A stretch of 64,000 nucleotides of DNA from Podocnemis expansa. Taxonomy: Eukaryota > Chordata > Testudines > Podocnemididae. The position numbers and the translations under genes are program-made. Positions 21,930 through 33,654 of this stretch are shown here, one piece after another (position 1 is the stretch's first letter; each line of letters opens with the position of its first letter). Below the pieces are notes generated by a model. It saw only the letters and a list, made by a program, of their open reading frames with translations. It did not search any database and was not told where the DNA came from. The DNA lies in NCBI GenBank assembly GCA_007922195.1, contig ML682002.1, positions 1 through 64,000 of the forward strand, read 5' to 3'.

Positions 21930-22960
21930 GGCCTTACCTGTGGAGGAGGAGTTGGACATTATACATCTGCAGCACAGAGGATTGCTCTGGCTTATGAAGC
22001 TTCTCCTCTGGCTTGCTCAATTAGGGCATCACATGGTACAAAGGTGTGAACAGATGAGCATCTTGCTGCCTTGCAAATGGATGCCAGGAATGCCACTGAA
22101 GATGCCTGGGCTCCCGTTGGATGGGCTGTGATCTTTGGACTTGGCATCTTGGATAGGGTGCAACGTTCTCTGATACAACCTGTGATCCAGGATGCAATTT
22201 GAATAGAGGAGACCAGTTGTCCTTTCAGTTTATCAGCCATGGCCACAAAGAGCTGGGACATTTTCCGAAGGGGTTTGGTTCTCTGGATGTTGAGCACTAG
22301 GGCCTGTTGCATATCCAGCGTGTGTAACATACACTACCTGTTCATACCAGTTGGGGCTTGGAGCATAGCACTGGTAGGCAAATGTCCTGGTTCACATCAA
22401 AGTTGTATAGTAACTAAGGGAGAAAGGCTGGGTGAGGGCAAAGATGAACCTTGTCCTTGAAGGATACAGTGTTAGGCGGGTCCACAGTGAGAGCCCTAAG
22501 CTCTGAGACCCTTCTGGCTAAGGTAATTGTAATCAGAAAGGCCACATTCCATGATAATACAGTAGGGAACAGGAGGCTAGCAGTTCAAAAGGGGGGGTCC
22601 TGTGAGTCTGGGGAGAACAAGGTTCAGGGCCCACTGCACCACTGGAGGGTGTGTTAGTGGGAACACCCTGTCTAAACCTTTTAGAAACCTCTTCAACAAG
22701 AGGTTAGAGAGAGCAATCTGCCTCCCACCCCTGAGTGGAAGACCGAAATGCCCTCCAGGTGCACCCTTAATGAAGAGCCTGACAGCCCCTGCTGCTTAAG
22801 GGTGAGGAGGTAGGTTAATATAAGTGGGACGGGCACCTGGGAAGCTGCAACCTCCTTGTTGTCCATCCAGGATGAGAACCGCTTTCACACAGCCTGGTAG
22901 TTGGACCTTGTTGATGGTTTAGTACTGTTGAGGAGTATATCCCTGACCTGTGGCAAGCAC
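21930..22960 (-). pseudogene. Tyrosine recombinase of DIRS copy B
   Basis: The N-terminal block R-D-I-L-L-N-S-T-K-P-S-T-R-S-N-Y is readable near 22930-22885. The catalytic domain is at 22330-21992 with L-H-T-L-D-M-Q-Q-A-L, where the first catalytic arginine position is glutamine. The box-II motif reads A-H-P-T-G, so the arginine of H-x-x-R is lost. A downstream S-S-V-H-T-F-V block no longer contains a clear tyrosine nucleophile. It is clearly inactive. Confidence 0.8.
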
Positions 22961-24830
22961 TGCAGCAACATGCTATTTAGCCACGGAGGTTCCATGCCGT
23001 GCGATGTAGTGCTTTGAGGTCTGGGTGCTTCTGTGTGCTCTTGTTCTGGGTGAGCAGATCTGGTACACGTGGAAGGAGTAGTGGTGATTTGGTAGAGAGG
23101 TCGTGGAGCATTGTGAACCAATACTGCCTGGTCCAGACTGGTGCTATTAGGATCACTGCTGCCCTGTCTTACCTTATCTTCACCAGAATCTTGTGGATGA
23201 GCAGATTCAGAAGTAAGGAACAGAACAGCCAGTCCTTCCAATGTATTAGAAATGTGTCCACAATCAAGCCCAGACTGTGGCCTTGGAATGAGCAGAAATT
23301 TGCACATTTCCTGTTCACGTTCAAGGCAAACAGAGGTCCACCTGGGGGAGAGCCCCACTTCTGGAAGACATCTGGGAGGATGTCCCAACAGATTGACCAT
23401 TCATATGTCAGGAAGGATCTGCTCACTGCATCCACTACAGTGTTCTATCTGCCCAGCACATATGACATTATCAGATGGGTCGACTGAGTGACGCAAAACT
23501 CTCAAGGCTGAGGGCGTCCCTACAAAGGCAAGAGGAGTGACCTCCATCCTGTCTGTTTACATAAAACATTGCTACTGTATTGTCTGTGCATACCGAAACA
23601 ACCTTGCTTTTCAACTGACTATTGGAAGCTATCGTAAGTGAGACGCACCGCTTAAAGCTCTTGAACGCTGATGTGGGACAGGAGGGCCGACCATCCCCGG
23701 AGGCCTTAGGTTCTCAGGCCCTCTAGGTGAGCACCCTACACTAAGTCCAAGGCAACCATAACCAGGCAGACTGAGGGGGCCGAAAAGGGATGCTTGCACA
23801 AGCCCATTTGGGGTTGCTTCCACAATGAAGGGCTTCTAGGACTTCCTCCGGGAACACTATTATCTTGTCCATGCTGTCTCTGGCTGGATGAAAGACTATA
23901 GCTAGCCAAGCATGTAGAGGCCAAAGTCTTAGCCCTGCATGTCATATAACATTGGTGCAGGCTGCAAAGTGACCTAGGAGGATCAAGGCCATCTGTACAG
24001 TGCACATTGGGTGATGGTCTAAGTCCCACAGCATGCCTTTGATTGTTTCAAATTGAGATCTTGGGAGCAATGCTTAGGGCTGAATTGAGTCTAGGATTGC
24101 TCCTATAAGCTCTGTCCTTTGGGCTGGTGACAGAGTAGACTTCTGAAGGTTTCCTACTAGGCCCAGACTGCTGAAGATGGATCAGATAATCTGCAGGTAC
24201 TCTTCAACTTATATTCCACTTCGAGCTTTTATCAACCAGTAGTCAAGGTACGGGAAAACCCAGATACCTCTGCACCTCAGGAAGGCTGCCACTACTGAAA
24301 GGCATTTGGTGAACACCCTTGGTGCTGCTGAGAGACTGAAGGGTAGGACCGTAAACTAAAAGCAGCCATGGCCCACTGTGAATCTGAGGAATCTCCTGTG
24401 GCATGGCACTACAGCAATATGAAAATAAGCATCCTTCATGTCAAGAGTGGCATACCAATCTCCTGGATCCAACGAGGGGATGATGGAGTCTAGGGAGACC
24501 ATGCAGAACTTGTATTTTGTCAGAAACTTGTTAAGACATCTTAAGTCCAGAATAGGGCAAACACCTCCTATTGCTTTTGGAATAAGAAAGTATAGGGAGT
24601 AGAATCCCTTCCTCTTAGGTGGGAACCTCTTCCATTGCCCCTGCCTCTAGCAGTAATTGGATCTTCTGAAGAAGCAAGTGTATGTGAGGGGGGTCCCTGA
24701 ATAGGGATGCGGAGGGTGGGCGAGTAAGAGGCACTGTGGAGAATTGGAGGGAATAACCCAGTTTCACCATGCAGAGGACCCACTGGTCTGAAGAAATGCA
24801 GTGCCATGCATGGTAAAAGCGGGACAGATG
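22961..24830 (-). pseudogene. Reverse transcriptase-RNase H and downstream pol of DIRS copy B
   Basis: The pre-RT block S-L-F-R-D-P-P-H-I-H-L-L-L and E-A-G-A-M-E-E-V-P lies at 24720-24615. The RT palm region follows in broken frames: around 24265-24240 the catalytic box reads F-P-Y-L-D-Y-W-L, with tyrosine replacing the second aspartate. RNase H has decayed. At 23435-23169 the downstream conserved region begins with D-A-V-S-R-S-F-L-T-Y-E-W and continues with F-A-L-N-V-N-R-K. Many stops are present. Confidence 0.78.
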
Positions 24831-25573
24831 GTTGTAGAAAAGAAGGTGGGAAGGATCCACGTCTGAGGTGGGTACATCGTCCTTGGGCTTACCCTCAGAA
24901 GTTCTTTTTCTGTGCAAGGGCTGGTGAGAATGCCCTTGATTAGAGCGTGAAGAGTGGTTATTTCTCTTACCACTCTGACCTCTCCTGCAGCCACACTCCT
25001 GTCGTCTTTAGTCCTTTAGGCTTTGGAGCCTTGAGTCTGTTTGCAAAGAGAATAGGTTCGGACCTTCAAAGGGGAGGTCCTGTATTGTGCTCTGCACTAC
25101 TTGTGGAAGTCCCGAGACCTGAAGCCATGAACAATGTGTCATCACCACTCCTGAAGCCATGGAATGAGCATCTGTGTCCATCCCATCTACGGCTGACAAT
25201 AGGAGGGCTCTGGAGACTACCTTCTTCTCTTCAATCATTGCCGGGAGTTCAGCCTTGGACCCCTGGCCCAATCTGTCCTGGAATTTGTCTAAGGAGGACC
25301 AGGAGTTAAACACGTATCTGCTCAGGATTGCCTGCTGATTTGTGATCCTGAGTTGTTAGCCCCCATGGCATACATCTTTTTCCCAACAAGGTCTAGGTAT
25401 TTAAACTCCTTGGACTTTGGAGTCAGGCCTGATGTCCTTGCTTCACATTTTCGCTGGCTGATACCACCAGCGATGCTGGCTTAGGGTGAGTATAAAAGTG
25501 TTCATACCCCTTGGATGGGAGAAAATATTTTCTCTCCATTCTCTCGGCATTGGGTCGAACAGAGGCCGGGGTT

Positions 25574-25704
25574 CACTGTTCCCTCTAAGCTGTGCACGTG
25601 CACACAGGTTGTGAAACCTGCGCACACAAAAACCAGTGCTAATACTAGTGCAAACAACGAAATATTTTGCACACACAGCCTACGAAAAATTAGAGGGAAT
25701 ACTG
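25574..25704. mobile_element. 131-bp hAT-type MITE in DIRS copy B gag
   Basis: The ends are inverted and imperfect: the left reads cactgttccctctaa, and the complement of the right reads cagtattccctctaa. Flanking 8-mers ccggggtt (25566-25573) and ctggggtt (25705-25712) match at 7 of 8. Confidence 0.88.
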
Positions 25705-25722
25705 CTGGGGTTTACCACAGAG

Positions 25723-26449
25723 CAGGGATCAGCAACGCAGGCTCAATGAGCCATCTGTGGCTCCCTGGCAATCTCCCTCAGAGAGCCAAGTGTGCTCCAG
25801 GGTCTCCCAGCTGGCCCCAGCATCGTGGCCAAATCATGGGTGTCGGGGTCACCCTCACCCTCCCACCACAACCGCATGAGCCAGAAGCAGGCCAGGGGCC
25901 GCATCATGGCCTCTAGAATTGGTGGGGGGTGTATGAGGTGCATGCTCCCTCTGTTCTTCCCTCCACTGGTAGGGAAGAGCAGCACTGCCCTGCCTACCCC
26001 CAACTGGCTGCTCGTCCCAGGAGCAACCAGTGGAGACCTGCAGCTTGCAGAGGCAGGGCCCTGGAACGGCCCCCTCCATGGAGTTCAGGCCACTTCAACC
26101 TGACCACTCCAGGCCTGAACAGAGGCCACCTCACCCCCAGGCCCTGCTAGGTGGTGAGGGTCGAAGCAGCCTAAACTCCACGGAGTGGGCCATTCCATGG
26201 CTCTGCCTCTGCAAACTGCAGCTTTCTGCTGGCCACTCTTGGGAACGGGGGGCAGGCTGGAGGTAAGCGCGGCAGCACTGCGCCACCCTGCAAGCGGAGG
26301 GAGGGTTGGAGGGAGTGCGCACCACCAGCATACCCCCCGCCAGCACTAGGGGCTATGGGGCAGCTGCTGTTCCGGCTGGGATTCATGCGGTTTTGGTGGG
26401 AGGATGTGGGGGAAATGTCTCTTCTGCTCTTTTGGGCTGCTTACCCCTG
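25723..26449. mobile_element. 727-bp GC-rich hAT-type element in DIRS copy B gag
   Basis: The left end cagggatcagcaac and the complement of the right end caggggtaagcagc are inverted. Flanking 8-mers ccacagag (25715-25722) and ccacaaag (26450-26457) match at 7 of 8. The interior is GC-rich and non-coding. Open frames at 25743-26506 on both strands reflect base composition only. Confidence 0.83.
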
Positions 26450-27772
26450 CCACAAAGCCTTTGCGTTACTGTTACTAGTTTTAATGAGAGGCAGGGCAAA
26501 CTTTAAGGGACCTTGAGAGACCTGTATGTCCACCATAGGGTCAGAGTCTTGCACAGCCTCCTCTGCTTGTAGGCCCATGTTGTGGGCTACCCTTTGCAGT
26601 AGTTCCTGGTGTCCCCTACAATCAGCCAGAACTACAGCTGGAGCTGCTTCTGCTACAGCTTCATCCGGAGAAGATGAAGATGACACATGAATTTGAGCTG
26701 CTATTTCCTGGCCCTTGGCATCGGTTGAGTTATGCAGTGCCAGGATCCTCAGCGACTCCTGCAGCAGAGTCCAGATATGAGATGTTGCCTGCCTCCGAAG
26801 GGGTACTTACCAAATGTGATGGATGTGTTCTGAACCCTGAGACCAGGGAGTGTGGGCATCTCAACTGAGGTCCCTAAGACTGGTGGGTATGCCCGTGATG
26901 TCCAAAAGGGCCATTGTGGGGGCATCTGCTTGCCTTTGGATTGCACCAAGGCCTTGCACAGTGCCAGACATTCTTGGTCTTGGCTGGGCAGGACTTGAGG
27001 GGTCTTTTCAATTAGCCCCTTGCTGCCTCACGGGTCTTGGGAGTGGACAGGAGCTTTAATTCCTCCTCCAAAATCTCCCTTGTTGGAGACATCACCAGTG
27101 CTTGGCTCGAAGAATCCCTACCCGTGGCCAGAGTCGACAATACAGTGTCTCTTGTGCCCTGGCTTGAGCAGCCCATCACGGGTTCTGCTCTAGAAGCTTC
27201 TCCTCCATGTCTGGTCAAAGGGGAAGAACCTCACTCTGACCTCTTTTTCTTTTCCAGTAATGGCGAGTGGGAGCAGCTCTTCACTACAGACTTCTGCATT
27301 TCGGAGGCGAGGAGAGGGGCAGCGGTACTGTGACTCTTTGATGGAGTCCTTTGGATGCTGCACCTGGGTGGTGGCCAGAGTACTGCATATTGAAGCCTCA
27401 GCGAGAGTCCCTGGTGCCGACGGAGGATGAAGAGCTTCTTCCATCATTAACAATTTCAGTTTCTGACTCTGCTTCTTCTGCGTTCTTGGATGAAAACTCT
27501 CACAGTGTTCTCAGAGGCATGCTTCACCTAAGCACTTGAGGCAGGAGGATTGTGGGTCATCCAATGGCATCAGCTTCTTGCAGGCTCCACATGACTTGAA
27601 ACCCAGCACGCCCTGGCCCACTGAGGGGCCGATCACCCACTGAAGGGAGGACTAATTCAACTTATCCCTAAACTAGTCTAAATGACAATGAACTAACAAC
27701 TGAAGTAACTACAACACAAATGGCGAAGCTCTTGCTGTGCAAGAGAGAGATGTTCCAGCAGCTGACACAGAT

Positions 27773-27953
27773 GGTAAGAAGGAACTGGCAGGTTAGGGTT
27801 GGTGAAGTCTTTTATAGCGCGCTATGGCGCCGCAACTCCAGGAGACTCCATAGCTAACCCAGTGGGACTCTGGGGAAAAGTTTCTGGCTGCTCGTACACA
27901 TGGCGCATGCACACCTAAAGTGGAATCAGCATGAGTAAATCACTCGAAGAAGA
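27773..27953. repeat. Right inverted terminal repeat of DIRS copy B (5' end)
   Basis: This is the complement of 21584-21792. The terminal gaagaag lies directly against the last 13 bp of the split LTR. Confidence 0.87.
27809..27816 (-). promoter_or_regulatory. TATA box of DIRS copy B
   Basis: The minus strand reads TATAAAAG inside the 5' terminal repeat, upstream of gag. It is the best core-promoter candidate of the element. The equivalent site in copy A is an (AT)n run. Confidence 0.45.
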
Positions 27954-27966
27954 AACAGCTTTGACA
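27954..27966. mobile_element. Last 13 bp of the solo LTR, right of DIRS copy B
   Basis: The sequence aaacagctttgaca matches the LTR terminus gaaaaagccttgaca seen (complemented) at 41473-41487. The 5-bp duplication gggac follows directly at 27967. Confidence 0.75.
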
Positions 27967-28006
27967 GGGACATTCTAAGACTTAATGTTAATACATCACT
28001 TTACAC

Positions 28007-28171
28007 CAGGGGTCTCAAACACGGTGCCCCTAAAGCTATTTCCTGTGGCCCACAATGATCCTGTTGTTACCAGTATTTCCAGTATCATTGTATGAAAAGG
28101 TTTCGGCAGCCATTGGGCTAACGTACTAGTCCTCATGCGGCCCTTGTGGTGATTTGAGTTTGAGACTCCTG
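28007..28171. mobile_element. hAT-type MITE, CAGGGGTCTCAAAC family, copy 1
   Basis: The ends CAGGGGTCTCAAAC and GTTTGAGACTCCTG are inverted. A perfect 8-bp duplication, ctttacac, flanks it (27999-28006 and 28172-28179). It is 165 bp long and non-coding. Relatives in this window are at 34140, 47250, 53347 and 56886. Confidence 0.93.
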
Positions 28172-28379
28172 CTTTACACACTCAAAGCGCTATAAGAGTG
28201 CTAAAGTTCCATACAAGGAGTTCAAGTTATGAATTTAACCATCCTGGACTCCAAGGCTTCAATAAAATCAGATTTAAAATGTCCATACTAAAAAAACCCA
28301 ATGGTGGATAGCCCACATGGTGACTTCTGCAGTTAAGGTTTACCCAAACACCACCTATTCACAAACTTGAAGGCTACAA

Positions 28380-28935
28380 CGGGTGATAATCATCATCTAG
28401 TTTGACCTCTTGTGAAAGGTATCAGCAAATTAATTCATATATTTTTTAGGAAAACATCCTATATTGAGTACACAACAGTCAGTGACCAATACTCCACCAC
28501 AACCCTTGGTGAATTGTTTTAGTGGTTCATTAACCTAACAGTCAAAAAATAATGCCATATTACCAGTCTGAATTTATGCAACTTTAAAATTCAACCATTA
28601 GACTGTATAATTTCTTTCTCAGCTAGACTGAAGAGCCCATTATTACATATCTGTTCCCCACATAGGTGCTTATAAACTGTAACCCATTCATTCCTTAACT
28701 TTTAGATTGAGCTCTTTGAGTACCTCGCTATAAAGACATGTATTAGACTTCTTTAATTGTTCTTACGGCTCTTGCCTGAACCCTCCCCCTTTTATCAACA
28801 TCCTTCTTTCATAGTGGATACCAGACCTGGCCACAGCATTCCTGCAGCATCGCACCAATACTAAATACACAAGTAAAATAACTTCACTACTTGTATTCAA
28901 GATTTCCCTCTTTATGCATCTAAAGATCATACTAG
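28380..28935 (-). mobile_element. CR1-type LINE fragment, minus strand
   Basis: The complement-strand blocks 'tagtttgacctcttgt', 'ccaccacaacccttggtgaa', 'ccccacataggtgcttataa', 'ttgagctctttgagtacctc' and 'tcaacatccttctttcata' are collinear parts of the 3' coding/UTR end of a reptile CR1 subfamily. It is heavily diverged and has no open frame. Confidence 0.72.
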
Positions 28936-30564
28936 TCCAGGCTTTGATGAATCATCAGATAGGCAGGAATTCTTCTCAATGTCTAAACCCTTATTTAAGT
29001 ATTATTGTTGTTGCCTAGATCCATTTTCACAAAACAGCAGAAAGACCAACAGGTTCTATGTACTACTGTAGAGTACCATATTAATCTCACCCTACAGCCT
29101 GCTATCAGTGCACTAAAACCGCTTCCTTTCCTCTTGTGTAAATTGTGTCACTAGCACCACATTTTCTGTTCTCTTGTTACTTGTTGTATGCACCCAAAAC
29201 CACAAGCTATGGCACAAGAATATCTAAAGAATTGTTCAAGGAGCAAATACAGAGAGAGACCTTGGTGTGCCGGGACAGTAAGCATTGTAAGGAAAGTCAA
29301 CCATGACAGGAACAGAAAAACACAGACTTTATGGGAGCGAACCAAGGAATGGAAGTGGAGACTAGACTAGACAGACCAGAAATAGCCATAGAAGAATACC
29401 ATTGGGGAATAAAAATATGAGAGAGAGAGAGAGAGAAGAAAAGCAAGGAAGAAAAAGCAATAGAAAGAGGAAAATTAATTGTAGGAGGAGAAAAACAAGG
29501 CAATGCCCAGCTTGCAAAACTTCCTTAATTATCCATTTTCCTCTATGTTGCTGTATTTTTCTGTCAGGAACAGTGGAGTGTAAAGGAATCCATTTTAACC
29601 TGGAAAATCGTAGTGGTAGAGGAAAGTAAAGGTAGTTTCAGGAAGACTATGGCTGAGAGCCAGGGGCCCAAGAGCTTCTAAATTTTCTAATTTGATTATT
29701 GCTTTGCCCTGTAACCACAGGATGAGGATAAGATGGGTCAACTACCAATTTTATTGCAAGTGACTTCAAACCAGCTATTTGTATGTGTCTGCCAAGTGAG
29801 ACACAAGAACATATGGCTGCATGTATTTAATGGCTGAAAACATTTATGTACACACACACATGAAAATTAATGCCACCTTCAGGCTCCTAGCATATTACCA
29901 CTATGGCCTTCTCTGTGCAAGTTTTAGATACCTCTTCTGCAGCCTGATGCTGCTGTATATTTGTTTCCATGGGTTTGTTATATAAATCTTTTTAGTTCAG
30001 CAACACAAAGAACAGTTTATTTAGAAAATGCATACATCACAGACACAGAGCTAATAGAACTCAAATCTATTTTGTGACAATCTGAGCTGTAGCTTTAACT
30101 TTTTAAAAACGTGAAAAATGTATAGCTAGGTCCTCACCTAATATGACAAGTTAATTTTAATTGACTTCTGGTCCTTTTATCATCATCGTCGTCGTCGTCA
30201 TCGTCATCATAATTTGTACTGTAGTTGTCTCTAGAGGCCCTAATCAAGGACCAATTCCCCTTCACACCAGTCATGGTGAACATACAAAAAGATGGTCCTT
30301 GCCTTGAAGTATTTACAGAAAGCTATTCAATAAAATAGGTAACTTTTCCTTCCCATTAGGCATACATAATAGACTTCCAATGATGCTGAAGCATGAAACC
30401 TTCTCAACAGATCTTTGCTCTGTTTATTCAGAGACTTGTATGTTGATTTGAGCAAAACTTTGTTTACTTCTTTTTTGTTCCTTTTAGCCCTGCACAACCA
30501 ACACATCTAGGGGAAAGGGAGCTAGAGTCTATTCTTTCTTGTACATGAAATAACTTTGTACTAA
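28936..30564. other. PTK2 intron, unassigned, with two simple repeats
   Basis: A (GA)9 run lies at 29419-29436, in a purine-rich stretch to about 29500. A (TCA/TCG)n trinucleotide repeat is at 30178-30211. I identify nothing else. Confidence 0.6.
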
Positions 30565-31740
30565 GGGCTAGTCTACATTGCCATGCTCAGTTAACAGGAG
30601 ATATACAGTCTCCTGAACTTAGGTTGCATATCTCTTGTCGACTTACTAATTCCCACTTACCACAGTGTCTTCACTCATCAGCACTGACTAGAAATGCTCT
30701 CCCTTCAATGCAGTGTTGCTCTTTTTGGAGGAGTGGATTTACAGCATCAAAGGAAGAGCACTTCCGGGATCAATTGAGTGGGTCTACGCTGGCTGCTCAA
30801 GAGATCCTGCTATGTTGATTTGTGGGGATCAGCACATCAGTTTCAGTGTAGACAAAACTTCAGTTTCAGGCCTGGTCTTCATGGACAAGAGGCTGATGCA
30901 ACACCACTTACTAAAAACTCACTAAAGCATGGTCTGAACTGGCACATCAGTTATACTGACCTAAAATTTGACCTAATAAAACCACCTCTGCAAGCGGCAT
31001 AGCACTCAGGTCAAATTCTATTGGTCAAATTAGCATCAGTGCAGGAAGACTGCAATGTAAACTGATGTCATGGGCCTTTGGGAGCTACCTCATAATTCTT
31101 TGTTTTGATCACTCTGGACATTTGTACTCTGCTGCACAGTGACTGTGTGAGCAGAACACAGCTCTTCCTCTCAAGCCCCAGGAAATTTGCAATTCCCATT
31201 TCTTGGTTGGTCAGCATGGCGAGAGCTTGGAAGCTCAACTGCTCATAGCAACAGCAACCCCAAATTCATCCTGCTATGAAGCTGAAATGAGGTCTTAGAT
31301 CTCAACAGTCTGTAGGAATGGAAGCCTGTTTTTGCTCAGCTCTAAGTCAACTAAAGAAATCATGATATCTATAAGAAAATATTGCGTGGTATGATTGAGA
31401 AGAGCCACAACAGGGACATGCAGCAGTGCCATATTAAAATCAAAGAGCTGAATCAGATGAATAAGCGAACTAGGAAGGCAAACAAACACTCACTCATCAC
31501 CAAAGATATGTCGTTTTTATGAGGAGCTAGATGCAATTCTTTGGCAGTGACCCCACCAACCACTGGGCGACCACACAACACAGATCTCTGACGAATCACA
31601 TTCCAGGATGAATGAGAATGACTTGGTGGATGATGAGGAGGAAAACATGTGGTAGGAGAGTGGGGTATCCATTCTTCCAGACAGCCAAGACCAGCTTGTC
31701 ACCACAGAGCAGCCCAGTCAGTCACAGGATGGCATCACTG
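30565..31740 (+). mobile_element. PIF/Harbinger-type DNA transposon remnant with Myb/SANT-like ORF relic
   Basis: The left end 'gggctagtctacattg' is the start motif of an abundant reptile DNA-transposon family. At 31395-31530 the plus strand encodes a broken relic with S-H-N-R-D-M-Q-Q-C-H-I-K-I-K-E-L followed by R-K-A-N-K. This is the Myb/SANT-like trihelix block of the DNA-binding protein that accompanies Harbinger transposases (and of host MSANTD/ZSCAN29-like genes). Frame breaks and stops follow from about 31520. No transposase is seen and the right end is not defined. The class is inferred from the ORF and the end motif. Confidence 0.5.
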
Positions 31741-31749
31741 ACTGAAATC

Positions 31750-32515
31750 AGTAGATTTTAAGTTCAGAAGGGACCAATGTGATCATATAGTCTGACCTGC
31801 TGTATAAAGCAGGCCAAGAACCTCCCACCCACTCCTGCAATAGATACAACCTATTAATGAATGAATGAAGTCCCCAGATGATGGTTTTAAAAAACTTCAA
31901 GGTACAGCAAGTGACCAATGCTTGCATTCTACAAGCGAAGGCAAAAACTACCCCGGACCTCCGCCAATCTGCCTTGTGGGAAAATGCCATTCTGACCCCA
32001 AATATGACAAGCATGTGGGAAAGACTCACCAGCTAGACACCCAAAAAAGAATTTTCTACAACAACTCAGGACCAACCTTATTTAACACTCCATCACAAGC
32101 CATTGGCATATTTACCACTAGTAAAGATCCATTAATTGTCAAATTAGCCTATCCCATCATCTCCTTCCCTCCATAAATTTATCCAGCTCAGTTCTGAAGT
32201 TAGTTAGGTTTTCTGTCCCCACTGCTCCCCTCGGAAGGCTATTCCAGAACATCACTCCTCTGATGGTTAGAAACCTACCCCTAACTGGAAGTCTAAACTT
32301 CCCAATGGCCAATTTATATCTATTTGTTCTTGTGTCCACATTGGCACTGAACTCGAATAATTCCTTTCCGTCTTTGGTAAACAAGCCGCATCTCTCCTCA
32401 TCCTTCTTTTGGTTAGGTAAAACAAGCCAAGCTCTTTGAATTTCCTCTCATAAGGCAGGTTCTCCATGCTGCAGATCACCCTAGTAGTCCTTCTCTGCAC
32501 GTTTCAGTTTGAATG
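31750..32515 (-). mobile_element. CR1-type LINE, C-terminal RT region and 3' UTR, minus strand
   Basis: On the minus strand 32500-32157 encodes the C-terminal end of a CR1 ORF2: R-R-T-T-R-V-I-C-S-M-E-N-L-P-Y-E, then R-T-N-R-Y-K-L and F-W-N-S-L-P-R-G-A-V, in two frames. The 3' UTR continues to about 31750, where the plus strand shows 'gggaccaatgtgatcatata', the complement of the usual CR1 tail. It belongs to a different subfamily from the CR1 at 1-2456. Confidence 0.78.
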
Positions 32516-33654
32516 TGTCTTTTTAAAACATGCCAGATGAACTTCTCTACCATTAGGCCAGTGTCTTTTCCTTCTGGTTTCCAAAAAGAGTTCATTAAGT
32601 TTATATTCAGAGATGATGATAAAGGGAAGCGGAAATCAGAAACAGGGTTCAATCTCGTCTAGCCTCTGTACATTCCCCTCTTCGATTAGAGATGAGGATC
32701 CAGTAAAGGCAGAATCCTGTTCCATCTTACACCCCATGTAAGGACCAGATCCTGGGAAGAAACAAAGCAGACTGACCTTTCAGGTCAGTTATATGGCAGT
32801 ACTGGGCCTGTGCTGGTCAGGGTGGCATACTAGTCTCTCTAGTCATAGCTCAAAACACATTTAAAAACCTACAGGGTGCTGTTATGATCCTGAGTGAGTG
32901 TCACCAGTCCAGCATGTGCTGTAGCCTCTGACTCTGCAGTTGGCATTCCCAGAGTCTTCTGCTAAGACACAACCACTGCTATGTCATGGAGTGGAAAAAT
33001 TCACCTGCCATCTTTGACTTTGTGGTAGTAGCATCTGTGAATGAGAAGTCTTGCTGGCAATCTGGGCAAAATGAGGCCTTTCTCCACTGCTGCAGAGCTT
33101 CCCTGCATATACTGTGCTGCTCCTTAGGTTTCTTCTTCTTCATCCCAATGAGCCCCAACAATGGATCAAGAAAAGGCTTTGTAAAAATCCTTAATGCTTG
33201 CAACCAGCTGTAGGCATGCGGCTGCTGAAAAGTGCAGCTCGCACAGCATTAGCTCCTGAGGTCCCCAGAAGAGCCAGAATTCAGCGGTTCTGTACCCCTG
33301 GCTGGCTTTTGCAGTGGTTCACTGCACCCCCTCTGGCTAGGAGCCAGCAGCCACCTGCCCTCCTCCAGGGGTCCTACTGCTGACTGTGCTGCACCACATC
33401 TTCACCCCCTCCAACCTCAAGATGGAGCCTGTCATATCTGAGAGTTGTGCGGAAGGTAGAGTCCTGCAGGACCGTCCCTTGAGGAGGTGGGCCTAGATGA
33501 GGCTTCCAGACACATCCCCCATGCAGAAGGGGAAAGCAGCGGGCTGGCCCACTCTGTCCCCCAGGGACCCCAGTTGTCCCTCTGGGACTAGGAGATGGCC
33601 CCAACCAGGGCCACATTGCTAGTAGGGATGGGGCCATCGTTCTGCTCCTGAACG
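32516..33654. other. PTK2 intron, unassigned
   Basis: Moderately GC-rich, especially 33220-33640. I recognise no repeat family or exon with confidence. Confidence 0.5.

Larger units (their letters stand above)
25008..27660 (-). pseudogene. gag-like gene of DIRS copy B, split by two hAT elements
   Basis: Readable parts are the cysteine-rich N-terminal block near 27590-27440 (C-L-K-C-L-G-E-A and a K-L-L-M-M-E-E-A-L-H-P end), the acidic/serine segment at 26686-26441, and the C-terminal helical part at 25313-25008. hAT insertions at 25574-25704 and 25723-26449 lie between the last two. Alignment with copy A shows the gag sequence resuming on the far side of each insertion. Confidence 0.75.
21584..27953 (-). 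mobile_element. DIRS-type retrotransposon, copy B
   Basis: A full-length DIRS relic of the copy-A subfamily. Inverted terminal repeats lie at 21584-21792 and 27773-27953, with an internal complementary region at 21819-21922. The minus-strand order is gag, RT-RNase H, recombinase. It inserted into an LTR, and two hAT elements later inserted into its gag. Net length without the hATs is about 5.5 kb. No duplication of LTR sequence is seen at the two junctions, which fits recombinase integration. It sits within the intron between the two PTK2 exons and in the same sense. Confidence 0.92.

Noticed and set aside
25743..26506. Cluster of overlapping ORFs on both strands
   Set aside because: They come from the GC-rich interior of a non-autonomous hAT, where stops are rare by composition.
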